Shown: in pieces, positions 1 through 10,799 of the stretch | Layout of the letters: each line of letters begins with the position of its first letter | Position numbering within the stretch: the first letter of the stretch is position 1 | NCBI GenBank assembly: GCA_946800325.1 | Contig: OX326961.1 | Span: 36,041,043-36,105,042 of the forward strand | Direction of reading: 5' to 3' | Length of the DNA: 64,000 nt | Source of the DNA: Luzula sylvatica | Lineage: Eukaryota > Streptophyta > Magnoliopsida > Poales > Juncaceae | The notes under the pieces: model-generated | Seen by the model: the letters and a program-made list of their open reading frames with translations, nothing else | The model's database searches: none | Told to the model about the DNA's origin: nothing | Made by a program: the position numbers and the translations under genes

Positions 1-666
1 TAAACTCTCAAAGACTCAAACCCTACCTTTTTTTTACTCTCTCCTCTCATTTCTCTCATTTCCACACACAGCCGCAACCCACACAAATACATCGCGTAAT
101 AAAAGTAAAAAAATTTCTCTCATTCCTCTCCTCTCAATTCTCTCATTTCTCTCATTTTTCTGTGTGGGATAAAATTACTTTTATTATATTTCGTATTTTG
201 TATGCACTATGTGATGTAGTATTTTATTATATTTCGTTTTTTTTATTATATGTGTTTTTTTATTATACACAATTGAACAAAATAAAACAAACTTAAACAC
301 ATAAACACAATTGGACACAATTGAACACAACACACTTAAACAAAATAAAAAAATACTAACAAAATAAACGGTCGGTTGAACATAACACACTTGACCACAA
401 TTGATCCACCGAATTTTTGATGCTCTCGACCTTTCAAAGGTGGAGCATTTTTGTTCAACTTTTGAAAGGTTGAAACCTTTTTTTGTAAGATAATTAACAT
501 CGGTAAGGACGAATTAAGGACCGAAAACGCTCGACTTTTGAAAGGTCGGCCATTTTTAAAATATCTCGACTTTTGAAATGTCGAGAGTGTTATTTTCCAA
601 ATTTTCGAACTTTGATGTCCATTTTGAGTAATACCAAAGTTATTTGGTCTACAGTCCAAAATTTGC
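1..666. other. Unassigned left flank with short inverted repeats
   Basis: No convincing gene is seen. The first 170 bases are CT-rich. Between about 420 and 590 there are several short palindromic motifs of the type CGACTTTTGAAAGGTCG and CGACCTTTCAAAGG, repeated with small changes. This stretch has no counterpart to the left of the second duplication copy, so it lies outside the duplicated unit. Open frames here look like chance frames in low-complexity DNA. Confidence 0.5.
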
Positions 667-2007
667 CTTTTTTTAATTTGTCTATAGATTGATTTGTTTA
701 TATAATTACCATTGAATTGTTTTTTGTCCATATAATTTCCAGATTTATTAGTTTACAAAATATTTGTGGAATTTTTAATTGACTAGGAAATTCTACGCGC
801 TCCGCTGCGAATTGTAATTTTGTTATTTCTATTTTTTGTTTGTACCAACATAGTATTAAAATATCTAGTAATCAAAAGTTTAGTTACAATAAATGTATAT
901 TATGATCATTTAGTTTCAATAAAAAAATCTTGACTAATACAAATAAACTATAAATGATAATACTTAAAACAATACAAAAACAAAAGAAATACACAAATGA
1001 TAGATTAAGCAGATGCTTTACATATACATTTGAACTTCATTCAAAAAAATTCAATTACAATAAAATATACGTTATGAACATTTAGTTTCATTAAAACAAA
1101 CTTGGTTTTAGAAATATATTCTTGAAAGTATCTTAATTTATTATATGCTCAATAGAGATAAACTATAAATAAAACAAGCTTGGTTTTAGAAATATATTTT
1201 TGAAAGTATCTTAATTTATTATCTGCTCAATAAGACAATAGAGATACGCTATAAATGATAAAAGATTAAACAATGATTTACGTATACATTTCATCTTAAT
1301 TCAAAAAACAAAAGAAATACAATGATAATAGATATAGATAAGCATTTTAAATATTTAGTTAAGATGCATTATATATATGTTCAATCAATCAAAAACTCAT
1401 AAAATTATAATAGATGGTCTTGAAAGTCAATTATGTCAAAAACTCATAAATAATGGTCATGATGTAATTTATGTGTAAAAATCAAAGGTCAAGAATCAAA
1501 CATGTGGTCTTTGGTGAAAGCAAGAAAGTATTCCCAATTTAAAGGGAGATAAATTCTACGCGCTCCGCTGCGAATTGTAATTTTTTTTTATTTCTATTTT
1601 TTGTTTGTACCAATATAGTATCAAAATATCTAGTAATCAAAAGTTCAGTTACAATAAATGTATATTATGATCATTTAGTTTCAATAAAAAAATCTTGATT
1701 AATACAGATAAACTATAAATGATAATACTTAAAACAATAAAAAAAACAATAGAAATAAACAAATGATAGATTAAGCAGATGCTTTATATATACATTTCAA
1801 CTTAATTCAAAAAAGTTCAATTACAATAAAATATACATTATGAACATTTATTTTCAATAAAACAAACCTGGTTTTAGAAATACATTTTTGAAAGTATCTT
1901 AATTTATTACCTGCTCAATAGAGATAAACTATAAATAAAACAAACTTGGTTCTTGAAATATATTTTTGAAAGTATCTTAATTTATTATCTGCTTAATAGA
2001 GAAAGGG

Positions 2008-2760
2008 GAATTCTTCAAAAAACCCCTAACTTTTTTACAAATTATGAAAAAACCCCTGTCTTTTTAAAAAACCTCTTATATTTTTTAGATTCCCTCAGAA
2101 CCCCCCTATATTTTTTGTTTCTTCCAAAAACTCCCTAACATTTTTAGATTCTCTAAAAAACCCCCTATCTTTTTGTTATGTTTTTTAAAATGACTATTAT
2201 ACCCATATAATCTTATTTTATAAATCTCTATACTTTAATAAATAATAAATAGATATTAAACTATTATAAAAAAATAAAAAATGTTAAAAAATAAATAATA
2301 CATAATATTAAAATATTATAATAAATAATACATAGATATTAAAATATTATAATAAATAATATTTTGATATTAAAATGTCATTTTCAACAATTATTAGTAT
2401 TTTAATATCTATGTATTATTTATTATAATATTTTAATATCTATGTGTTATTTATAATAATATTTTAATATCTATTTATTATTTATTATAATATTATAATA
2501 TCTATTTATTATTTATTTTTTGTATTTTAATGTATATTTATTATTTATTAAATTATGGATATTTATAAAATAAAATTATGGGAAAGGGTATAATGGTAAT
2601 CTCCAAAATCATAACAAAAAGGTAGGGGATTTTTGAGGAAATCTAAAAATGTTAGGGGGTTTTTGGAGGAAGCCACAAATATAGGGATTTTTTTTGGGAA
2701 TCTAAAAAGATAGGGGTTTTTTCATAATTTCCAAAAAATTAGGGGGTTTTTGAAGAATTC
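2008..2760. mobile_element. Foldback MITE, nearly full-length palindrome
   Basis: Outer arms are GAATTCTTCAAAAAACCCC at 2008 and its near-complement at about 2740-2760. The inverted similarity continues inward through repeated AAACCCCCTA / TAGGGGGTTT blocks and AT-rich ATATTATAATAAATAAT blocks to a centre near 2385. The roughly 750-bp element therefore folds almost entirely on itself. It sits inside a Helitron unit; other units read straight through the site (CAATAGAGA then AACTATAAATG). A clear target-site duplication could not be defined. Confidence 0.75.
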
Positions 2761-2942
2761 AACTATAAATGATAAGAGATTAAGCAATGTTTTATGTATA
2801 CATTCCATCTTAATTCAAAAAACAAAAGAAATACAATGATAATAGATATAGATAAGCATGTTAAATATTTAGCTAAGATGCATTAAGATATAGATAAGCA
2901 TGTTAAATATTTAGTTAAGATGCATCATATATATGTTCAATC

Positions 2943-3330
2943 AATCAAAAACTCATAAAATTATAATAGGTGGTCTTGAAAGTCAATTATGCCAAAAACT
3001 CATAAACAATGGTCATGATATAATTTATGTTTAAAAATCAAGGGTTAAGAATCAAACATGTGGTCTAATCAAAAACTCATAAAATTATAATAGGTGGACT
3101 TCAAAGTCAATTATGCCAAAAACTCATAAAGAATGGCCATGATGTAATTTATGGGTAAAAATCAAGGGTCAAGAATCAAACATGTAGTCTAATAAAAAAC
3201 TCATAAAATTATAATAGGTGGACTTCAAAGTCAATTATGCCAAAAACTCATAAAGAAAGGTCATGATGTAATTTATGTGTAAAAATCAAGGATCAAGAAT
3301 CAAACATGAAAAACTCATAAAGAATGGTCA
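2943..3330. repeat. 124-bp tandem repeat inside the Helitron
   Basis: A unit starting AATCAAAAACTCATAAAATT recurs at 2943, 3067 and 3191, followed by a partial unit at about 3306. Each unit contains AGTCAATTATGCC and ATCAAGGGTCAAGAATCAAAC. This lies near the 5' end of the minus-strand Helitron unit. A matching array occurs at 25723-26110. Confidence 0.85.
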
Positions 3331-4204
3331 TGACGTAATTTATGTGTAAAAATCAAGGGTCAAAAATCAAACATGTGGCCTTTGGTGAAAGCAAGAAAAG
3401 CATTCCCAATTTAAAAGGAGATAAATTTGTTAATTTCTAGTTTCCATATTTGTTGATTTATAATTTTTTCAATCTTTTTTATTTTGAATTGATGTAATTA
3501 TGTTGTTACAATGAATGGATGAATTGATACTGTTAATTACATTTGGTTTCAGAAAATATTGATTAATTATTAATGAAGTTAATTTTTTGTGTATAATTAC
3601 TTGTATTGTTAATTATTTATCCGTAATTAAGAATAAAAATGTACTAAAGATATTGTTACTGTAAATTTAACCATGATTAGCAAAATAATTAATAGACTTG
3701 TATTTTGAATTTAGTTAATTCATGTCAATTCAATTTTTGTTGCGTCAATTCTATAATTTCATTAATTCATGTTATTGGTGTTAATTCAATTCCTTCTTTG
3801 GTCAATTTCTTGATGGATGAATTAAGGATATCATTTAAAAAAAATGAAAATTAATTATGTATGGTAATATTTCATTAATTAATTACTAATATGGTTAATT
3901 ACATGTTTATTACCTGACTTGTGCGTAATTAAAAAATAGAAATAATTTAAAATGATTACTATAAATAATTAGCTGACATTTGTGAATTACTTGTTCATTA
4001 AAAGTTTGTCTTAAATGAATTAGTATACACAATTAACATTTGAAACACGATTTACGTTTTAACTAAGAATATTGTGTCAAAATAATCTCAATTAACAAAA
4101 TCGTCACAAGTTAATTGTCAGCTAATACATCTTGTGAATTAATGATGTATTAACAAAAAATATTAGTTAAGAACGAGAGGAAAGTAAAAACAGTAATGAT
4201 AGGA

Positions 4205-5030
4205 ACCATAAAAAAAACGAGAGGGAGAGAGATGAATCTCACCAGAACAGGAGCACGAACGATAGCGAACGACAGAAATTGATCTCACTAGATCGTGAGC
4301 TCAACCTGAGCAGATCGTGAGACGGATCTCACCAGATCAAGAAATAGAGATCTCGCTAGATCCAGAAAACGAGTCTCACCAGATTGAAAGATAGACGGTA
4401 ATTCACTTCTTTTAATAGCAAGACTACTCATTTTGTTTACTTATCGTGGAGAACCTTCTTTAATTTTGATTTGCTTACTCATGAAATTGTCAATTTTGAA
4501 AAATTATGCAGTATATCAATTTTGATTTGCTTACATTGAGTATTTTGATTAATTGCATTTAACGTTTTGATTAATTGCAAGTATCATTCTGATTTTGGTT
4601 AATTACATATCAAGTATTGTTCTAATTTTGATTAATTACATCGAAGATTTTGAATTGCAGATTCTGGCTTGCAAGATTGAAGTAAGATAATACTAAAATT
4701 CTCGATGTAATTAGCTGGTATAATAAACAAATATTGGATCAAGTAATTATCTAAACTATTTCTCTTATATGTATTTATTGAATGTTTTGATTTGTATTTA
4801 ATTTGTATATTTAGGAGAGTGAAGCGATCTCCAAGGCTTCACAGGAGCTTAATGAATTTCATAAGGTATGGTAAATATTGCAGAATTCTTTATTTTTACC
4901 ATGAAGATATATTGTTTTGATTTTGTATCTTCATTTATAATTATTCGCAGATTCGTGGTAAAGAATTTAAAATGAAGATATGGATCAAAATACGCGCGAG
5001 GACCTCCAAAATAAGCTGTGGGTAGTTATG
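4205..5030 (+). other. Candidate spliced transcript or gene fragment (copy 1)
   Basis: Four exon-like blocks have good splice contexts. A purine-rich block of GATCTCACCAGAT-type repeats ends at ..AGACG before GTAATT (about 4210-4399). The second is 21 bases after CAG (ATTCTGGCTTGC.., about 4660-4680). The third begins GAGAGTGAAGCGATC (about 4815-4866) and is followed by GTATGG. The last begins ATTCGTGGTAAAG after TTCGCAG (about 4951). The joined small exons would encode a short peptide containing ESEAISKASQELNEFHK. I do not recognise the product; it may be a fragment or a non-coding transcript. The same blocks occur in the second copy, where a copia-type element interrupts the first intron. 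Confidence 0.3.
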
Positions 5031-5122
5031 GAGAGTCGCCGCAGATTTGGACTTGTAATAGTTAATGAATTTGTAATGGAGAATGTGAATTGAGAATTCC
5101 TGAAGTAGTAGTGTACTTGGTT

Positions 5123-5194
5123 TCACACACACACACACACGCACGCGCGCGCCACACACACGCACACACACCGCGTGCGCGCACGCGCACACAT
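5123..5194. repeat. Alternating purine-pyrimidine (CA)n/(CG)n tract, copy 1
   Basis: This 72-base run is made almost entirely of CA and CG dinucleotides. Such sequence is a candidate for Z-DNA formation and for length instability. Frames through it are artefacts of the repeat. Confidence 0.9.
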
Positions 5195-5942
5195 GCTTTT
5201 TTTTAAATATTTCACAATAAGTGCACATATATAAATTGCATCCCGATTGGGTTCGATTTATCCAACTTTTTCCCCCAAATCATAAACCCTCGACATTTTC
5301 CCTAAATCATAAACCCTCACTAGAACTCGGTTTGTCATTCCATATATGAAATTAAACATATATAAAAATGTCGAGAATCAAGTTCTGCATGTTGGGTTTG
5401 AATCCATGAGTTTGTTTCTCATAAATAGCTAAAAATCCTGCCATTTAAGAAATTAAACGGATCGGAACATAGAACAATAATTGTGCAAACAATTAAGAAA
5501 AAAATCAAAATAATTTGAACTGAGAAAAGAAGTAAAAAAAACAAAACAATTTAAACGAGATTATTTTATGAATTCAATTGAAAAGTACTTATTTTTATTA
5601 TAACTATTTTTAACGAGATTTCACTCACTTAGTCACTTCCATGACTAATCATTTTTACTTAAATATTTTAAGTATATGTGAAACGGACATGTCATCGGGA
5701 AATGCGGGTACCTCGAGAGTAAAAAAATTCTCGCCAACTAAACACAAATTAAGACTACATAGAATTTACCAGTTCAATATCTTAACGCGCCTCTTAGAAA
5801 AAACGCCTAGTTTGAAAAGATGCAAAGAAAAAAATTCTCGTTCCAGACTATAAATGTAAAGACTACACACATCTTAGATCACACTAAAAAGAAGAGCAAA
5901 TATAAGTATTTTGTGCTATTTTGTACTTTTTCACTAAGCACT

Positions 5943-6736
5943 ATGTATCCTCCAAAACATAATGAAGACTACGCATCACATAGTGTGGGCCCACAAATCG
6001 GGTTTCCTATAGCACCGCCACCAACTCAAGCAATGACACGGCGGCCTCAGATGTGGTCGACCGGGTTGTGCGACTGCACCCAAGACTGTGGGAATTGTAA
6101 GTTTATTTCGAGTAATTCATGTATTTAATTCGAAGCATGTGTTTTGTGAATTACATGTAATTAGTGATGTCTAAATTGTGATTTTGAATTAAGTTGCATG
6201 ACTTTCTTTTGCCCGTGCATTACGTTTGGCCGGATTGCTGAGATCGTTGATCGCGGATCCACATGTCAGTTTGCTTTTATTTATTTGTAAATAAATAATG
6301 GTATTAATTACTTCTTTTTAATGAATTTACTAATTAATGTTGTTATTCATGTAGCATGTGGTATTAGTGGAGGAGTATATGCACTTCTCGCTTACTTCAC
6401 ATGTTGTCATTGGATTTACTCGTGCACTTATCGCTCGAAAATGAGAGCAGAATATATGTTAACTGAATCTCCTTGCAACGATTGCCTCGTCCATTGCTGC
6501 TGCGAGCCCTGCGCGCTTTGCCAGGATTATCGTGAACTCCAAAATCGCGGCTTTGACGTGAATATCGGTTCGTTTTCTCTATCTTTATTGGAAATTATAT
6601 AAACTCTTTATTAAAAGGTTATATATTAACTTATATGATGATGATAATGTTTCATGTAGGATGGCACGCAAACATGGAGAAGAATGCGCGTGTGGCTATG
6701 GTTGCACCGCCAGTACAAAATGGCATGACGTGGTAG
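5943..6736 (+). CDS. PLAC8 / PLANT CADMIUM RESISTANCE-like protein (copy 1)
   Basis: Four exons give a 170-aa PLAC8-domain protein of the PCR / cell-number-regulator type, small cysteine-rich membrane proteins linked to metal transport and organ size. Exon 1 is 5943-6096 (MYPPKHNED.., ends ..CTQDCGN). Exon 2 is about 6196-6264 ([18 protein letters not shown]). Exon 3 is 6355-6567 (hydrophobic segment [19 protein letters not shown], then [17 protein letters not shown] and [10 protein letters not shown]). Exon 4 is 6660-6736 (WHANMEKN.., ends GMTW and TAG). All introns are phase 1 and the total is 513 nt, a multiple of three. One oddity: the frame needs exon 2 to start at 6196, but the nearest AG ends at 6193, and splicing there would shift the frame into an early stop. 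The gene may be mis-spliced or use a non-canonical acceptor. Confidence 0.75.
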
Positions 6737-7147
6737 ATTTGGATCTTTACATGTTTATGCTACGAGAATGAATTGAGTTAATTGATTATTATGTGATTAT
6801 TTATAATAAATAAGGTGGTTATTGGTGAATAGATGTATATGTTTTTAATAATCATGTTAATTTTCATGTTTTTATTTGTAGCAGATGTTTATTATCATGT
6901 TATTCGTGGATTAACCAGAGTCTGGTTTTCGTGTATTGGTAGTTTTAAGAAAATAAAAATAGTGCTTTACCTAAAAAAAGAACAATGTTACTATTGTTTA
7001 ATTTTACTGGACATATTTAATCAAAAAAATGAGAGCTATTTTTAGATTCAAGAATGCAATTGATCATGCAGTATAGAGTGGTCACTATTCCTTCTCAAGT
7101 GAATTCTATTTTAAGAGTCTTCAGATTTACAATTCCTAACTAATTTC

Positions 7148-7155
7148 TATATAAG
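7148..7155 (+). promoter_or_regulatory. TATA box of the small membrane protein gene (copy 1)
   Basis: TATATAAG lies 77 bases before the ATG at 7225. It is followed by an A/C-rich leader (ACAACAGAACAAAC..AACAACAACA) typical of a well-translated plant 5' UTR. Confidence 0.7.
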
Positions 7156-7224
7156 AAGTGAATTTCAACGAATTTATTCACAACAGAACAAACTTACAAC
7201 AAAGATTTTGTGCAAACAACAACA

Positions 7225-7698
7225 ATGTCTCTGCTTGCATTTCCCCCCTCCTTCTTTCTCTATGTCGATGCGGTACTTCTCTTTGTTCTTTGCGTACTTT
7301 TCATCGCAGTTTTTTTCTTCAATTTGATTCTCGATCATCACTCGAACGTACTATCACAAGAAACAAAATCCGTCGAATCGATTCAAGGCACCGTGCCAAC
7401 CAAGCTAGCTGAAGGAAACGAGCTGGTCAAGCCGGCTTTCCAACTCAGAGGAGTTGAAGGCCTCGAGTACGAATGGGAGGACGATCCTCGCCAAGTAACC
7501 TACATCAATGGACGCGTGGTTTACTTAAATCCACCCGTTGTGCCATGTGAGAGGCGTCGCGTCGTCATAGCCAGGCACGCTCTCGATCCCGTACCCGAAG
7601 GCGACGAGAGCGAACCTGCCACCGTGGAGAGACGAATTAGCGCGAGAAGAAAATTGATAAGAAGGGTTAGAAGATTGTTTAGGTGTGGTTGCTTCTAG
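7225..7698 (+). CDS. Small single-pass membrane protein of unknown function (copy 1)
   Basis: A single-exon frame of 157 aa. I chose the ATG at 7225 because it lies in a strong plant context (AACAACAATGTCT) downstream of a TATA box. Residues about 10-35 form one strongly hydrophobic helix (VLLFVLCVLFIAVFFFNLIL). A charged region follows with a conserved-looking core (VEGLEYEWEDDPRQ, then VTYINGRVVYLNPP). The C-terminus is very basic (RRKLIRRVRRLFRC) and ends in CGCF, where cysteines could be lipidated (inference). I do not recognise the family. The copy at 32363-32836 differs by only two residues, and the frame is open in both, so it is probably a real gene. It sits between the PLAC8 and glucose transporter genes in both copies. 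Confidence 0.65.
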   Translation: MSLLAFPPSFFLYVDAVLLFVLCVLFIAVFFFNLILDHHSNVLSQETKSVESIQGTVPTKLAEGNELVKPAFQLRGVEGLEYEWEDDPRQVTYINGRVVYLNPPVVPCERRRVVIARHALDPVPEGDESEPATVERRISARRKLIRRVRRLFRCGCF

Positions 7699-8349
7699 AA
7701 TATTTAAATGTTTTATAGTTAATGTTTTGATTTATTTTATTTTTCTGTAATTATCTAATTTCTTTTTCTTTTCTGAAATCTTGTAAATAAATCTGTTTGT
7801 TTGATTTTAATGAAATGAGCGAAGTCAATCGCCTCAACCTTGAAAAAATGTATCTTAATCTAATTATTTTATTCAAGATAAGAGTTTAATTAGCTTTATC
7901 CTAAAGCCTATATAATTCGAAGCAAATTTACCTAATAAAACATAATATATTAGCATCCAAGCATTAATATTCATATTTATTTTCTTTAACAAAAATAAAA
8001 TAAATAATAATATTTTCTAATCCAAAAAAACAAAACAAAAGAGTTTAAAAGAAAAAATTCCAACAAACATTTTGTTGAATTGTTTCTTGAAATCCAGCCC
8101 ATTAATTTATAATTTATAATAATAGTTTAAAAACAAGTCATACTTCGAGCCCAATATTGATTTAGGCCTGTCAGGTCAGAAATACCTGAGTTTTCGATTG
8201 ATATCTCCCCAGCTAACTCGAGAATTCATCTCTCGGTTTACCCTCAAACCCGAAGTTGAAATACCGGATTTGTATAAAGATCCTATCTCGGGGTATTGAA
8301 AATATCGCGGGGACGGCTCTCCGCCTCCACCCTTCCTTCTCTCTTCAAA
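7699..8349. other. Intergenic region upstream of transporter copy 1
   Basis: This contains the 3' UTR of the membrane protein gene (AATAAA-like signals near 7786) and the promoter of the transporter. A TATA-like TTGTATAAAGATCC lies near 8271, about 75 bases before the ATG. Nothing else is seen. Copy 2 (32837-33494) is closely similar, with a small insertion in the leader (an extra TTCCACCC block near 33468). Confidence 0.5.
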
Positions 8350-9298
8350 ATGCAACCGTTGGCGGCATTACACTACTTCCCCTTCCCCTCTACAACCACC
8401 ATCACCTCTTCTTCTCCTAAACCTCGCAAGCTCTCTTTCAACCAACCAAACTTCGTCTCTTTGAAGCTCAGGCAATTTCGGGTCGGATCAACCGACCCCA
8501 AATCCGACCCACAAACTTCAGGTTCTTATTTCTTCCCCCCTTTTGCATCAATGGGTTTCTCAAGAGCTTAAAACAATATATTAATAACGAATTGTTGATG
8601 TTATAGGATCGGATGGGGAGAGAACTGTGCTCGAACCAGTAACAAAAGAAGAATTAGAAGAGAAGATAGAGAGTGAAGGAGGAATCGATTTGGGATGGTT
8701 ACCAGTATTCCCTCATGCTCTCACGGCCTCCATGGCTAATTTTCTCTTTGGTTATCACATTGGGTACGTTTCAATTTCACCATTATCCCACTCAACATTC
8801 ACAAAAAATACTCAAATCTCAAAATCTGTTTACAGGGTAATGAACGGACCAATAGAAGACATAGCGAGAGAACTAGGGTTTCAAGGGAACCCATTTCTAG
8901 AAGGTCTAGTAGTGAGCATCTTCATCGTGGGTGCATTTTTGGGGAGCATTAGCTTCTCAGCCCTTGTCGATAAGTTCGGTTGCAAACGCACCCTTCAAAT
9001 CGACACGATCCCCTTAATTCTCGGCACCTTTCTCAGGTCCCATTTATTTTCCTCGTTTCAAAATTTCAATTAACCAAAAAAAAATATATTCAAATATACT
9101 ATTTTACTAGTGCTCAAGCAAATTCATTGAACGATATGCTTTTGGATCCATTTCTCGTTGGAATTGGAATCGGAGTCAATACCGTTCTCGTACCGTTATA
9201 CATATCGGAAGTAAGTTAATAATTAATGTTTGTTTAATGTTTTTAAATGAGGATATATTAATGAAATTAATATGTTTAGGTGGCTCCGACGAAATATA
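8350..9298 (+). pseudogene. Plastidic glucose transporter, 5' fragment (copy 1)
   Basis: This is a truncated duplicate of the gene at 33495-35951. Exons 1-4 are present with intact frames (MQPLAALHYF.. transit region; DLGWLPVFPHALTASMANF; VMNGPIEDIARELGFQG; SAQANSLNDML..). Exon 5 stops after VAPTKY at the duplication breakpoint (9298) and continues into unrelated DNA. The conserved GRFLVGIGIG motif reads DPFLVGIGIG: two changes remove the arginine normally required in this family. Remaining transmembrane helices, the QQxxGxN motif and the C-terminal ETKG motif are absent, so it cannot encode a functional carrier. Confidence 0.92.
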
Positions 9299-9620
9299 CG
9301 AAGCAAAATCAGCTTCAATTATATCACAAACTGCTTCCGGAGAGAAGATCCTGTACAGGAATCAAACAATACGAAGCAAAATCAATTCTATCCTTATACT
9401 AAAAGAGGGAATGTGGGAATAGGACAAAAAAACTTTTGCCTACACATAGCCATTCATGACTTGACACGTATTCAGACCTTATATCATTCATTTCAGAGTT
9501 GTTTGAACTTGTTCCCTGCGAACCCTTCAGATAATTACAAATGATGGTATGCGGTTCACATGGACCATTCATCCCTAATTAATAATCCCATCTTTCCCCT
9601 CTTGAGCCTGTCAATTCCTC
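9299..9620. other. Unassigned segment after the duplication breakpoint
   Basis: No gene is recognised. A short direct repeat ACGAAGCAAAATCA occurs at about 9297 and 9370. This could be filler or a fragment related to the following gene pieces. Confidence 0.4.
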
Positions 9621-9852
9621 ATGTCGCAAGAAAACCCACTGCTGCAACAAGCAAGCAAACCGCCTGCTCCGTTGTTCATCGTCGTTCCAACGCCGCACAA
9701 ACCGCCTCATCACCAGACCACAACCAAAGATCCGTGTCAAATTGAGTCTGGCGGGTCCGGAACCTTCGTAGGCGTTTCTGATGGCCATGGTGGCCCTGAT
9801 GCTGCCAGGTTCGTGTATGATCATATTTTCCAGCACTTTTCTCCTCTCGGTG
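9621..9852 (+). pseudogene. Protein phosphatase 2C fragment
   Basis: The frame [15 protein letters not shown].. runs into [34 protein letters not shown]. This matches the first PP2C signature (GTFVGVYDGHGG followed by .AARFV.DHLF) of plant clade-D PP2Cs. In such proteins the DGHGG aspartate and glycine bind the metal pair. Here Y of VYDGHGG is S. The rest of the catalytic domain is absent. A GT (9851) follows, and about 80 bases later a CAG leads into histone deacetylase sequence, so this is a captured or rearranged fragment, not a PP2C gene. Confidence 0.8.
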
Positions 9853-9927
9853 ATGATTTGAGCATCTTTATCTTTGATTTTTTACTTTCATGATTTTGAT
9901 TTTCGATTCGTTCATTTTTGCACACAG

Positions 9928-10100
9928 AAATCACTTCAAGAGGGGCTTCGATTCAGGCTGCGAAGAAGGGTGAATGAGGAATTGGAGGACATTGCGATTA
10001 AGTTGTCTGGGGGTTTGCATCTTGCGAAAAGGTGTGAAGTCTCGGGATTTTGTTATGTCAATGATATAGTTCTAACTATTTTGAAATTGCTGAAAAAGCA
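9928..10100 (+). pseudogene. Class I histone deacetylase (RPD3/HDA1) fragment, frameshifted
   Basis: After CACACAG the sequence reads [11 protein letters not shown], then a one-base insertion shifts the frame to [41 protein letters not shown]. This matches the conserved [25 protein letters not shown] segment of RPD3-type deacetylases. The second catalytic-region histidine is replaced (GGLHLAK instead of GGLHHAK). A further exon-like block follows (about 10173-10280), preceded by a C-rich intron-like stretch; I could not assign it safely. The fragment lies directly behind a PP2C fragment. Confidence 0.8.
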
Positions 10101-10473
10101 ATTCACTGCAAACACCCCTCCATTTTTTCTAAATCGCAAAAACACCCCTGAATATTTCTTTTCATTTGTTACAGTAAAGGATGTGAATGCATGCTGGTAT
10201 GATATTTTGCGATGTCGTCGATGCAATGTTCTGGAAGTGGATGGTTCGAGACTTTATTACATAGCCAGGAATATATAAGTTCGAATGGCAAAATATTTTC
10301 AGTCAAAGATAAATGAACGAATATTTCGTCCATAACGAATACTTTGGACCATTTATATAATCTCAACTGGTATAGTAGTTCCGTGAAAAACGAATAAACC
10401 TCAGTCGTTGGATTGAATGGATGCTCAATCAGGTTCGTTAATAGAACCTAAACCCTAAACGAATAAAACCCTT

Positions 10474-10482
10474 TATTTTATA
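10474..10482. repeat. Target-site duplication of the Mutator-like element (left)
   Basis: TATTTTATA, identical to 13070-13078 on the right side of the element. Nine bases is the typical Mutator target duplication length. Confidence 0.88.
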
Positions 10483-10799
10483 GGGAAAATTGTTCCTATA
10501 TCCCTACTAAACTCATCAATTACATATTTATCCCTCATAAATTCACAATATCATATTTATCCCTACTAAACATACTTAATGTCTAATTTATCCTTACTTA
10601 CTAATTTTATTAAAGTTAACAAAAAATTAATACAATTGACTAATTTACCCCTCATTTGATTAACACCTAATCCAAGATCTATTCTTATTATCCTATACCC
10701 GTATACCCGTTAAGGGAACCCAAAACCCTTTTCTAACCCTAAATACCAAATAACCAAATCATACTCCGATGTGCATCTTCTTATGTCTTCTTCTTCAAA

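Larger units (their letters stand above)
783..3421 (-). mobile_element. Tandem Helitron array, copy 1 (two units)
   Basis: Read on the minus strand, the array ends with a small GC-rich hairpin (CGCAGCGGAGCGCG), then TAGAATTTC and a terminal CTAG (783-786 plus strand). Each unit begins with TCTCCCTTTAAATTGGGA (units end at 1549 and 3421 on the plus strand). The outer flanks are A before CTAG (782) and T after the TC end (3422), as expected for Helitron insertion between A and T. Unit A is 783-1549 and unit C is 1550-3421; unit C is interrupted by a foldback element (2008-2760). At the inner junction the TC end of one unit abuts the hairpin end of the next, with CTAG lost. No Rep/helicase coding is visible, so these are non-autonomous. 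Confidence 0.8.
667..9298 (+). repeat. Segmental duplication, copy 1 (truncated)
   Basis: This 8.6-kb stretch is collinear with 22269-34444. Homology begins at TTTTTTAATTTGTCTATAG (about 667 and 22270). It ends at GAAATATA within transporter exon 5 (9291-9298 and 34437-34444), after which the two sequences diverge completely. By-eye differences are about 1-2% over most of the shared sequence. Shared order: Helitron array, small-exon segment, CA/CG tract, PLAC8 gene, membrane-protein gene, glucose transporter. Copy 1 lacks four insertions or expansions present in copy 2. It carries only the 5' third of the transporter gene, so it is probably the derivative copy. Confidence 0.95.

Noticed and set aside
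2940..3360. Regularly spaced repeats that could suggest a CRISPR-like array
   Set aside because: Whole 124-bp units are repeated without unique spacers, in a plant Helitron; these are ordinary tandem repeats.
4941..5228. Cysteine/valine-rich minus-strand frame, and its longer version at 29160-29600
   Set aside because: It is a translation of the (CA)n/(CG)n tract.
5641..5853. 70-aa frame (MTNHFYLN.., RVKKFSPTKHK) conserved with 30012-30224
   Set aside because: The copies differ by several amino-acid changes in few nucleotide changes, so there is no sign of selection; the frame lies in the PLAC8 upstream region and has no recognisable similarity.
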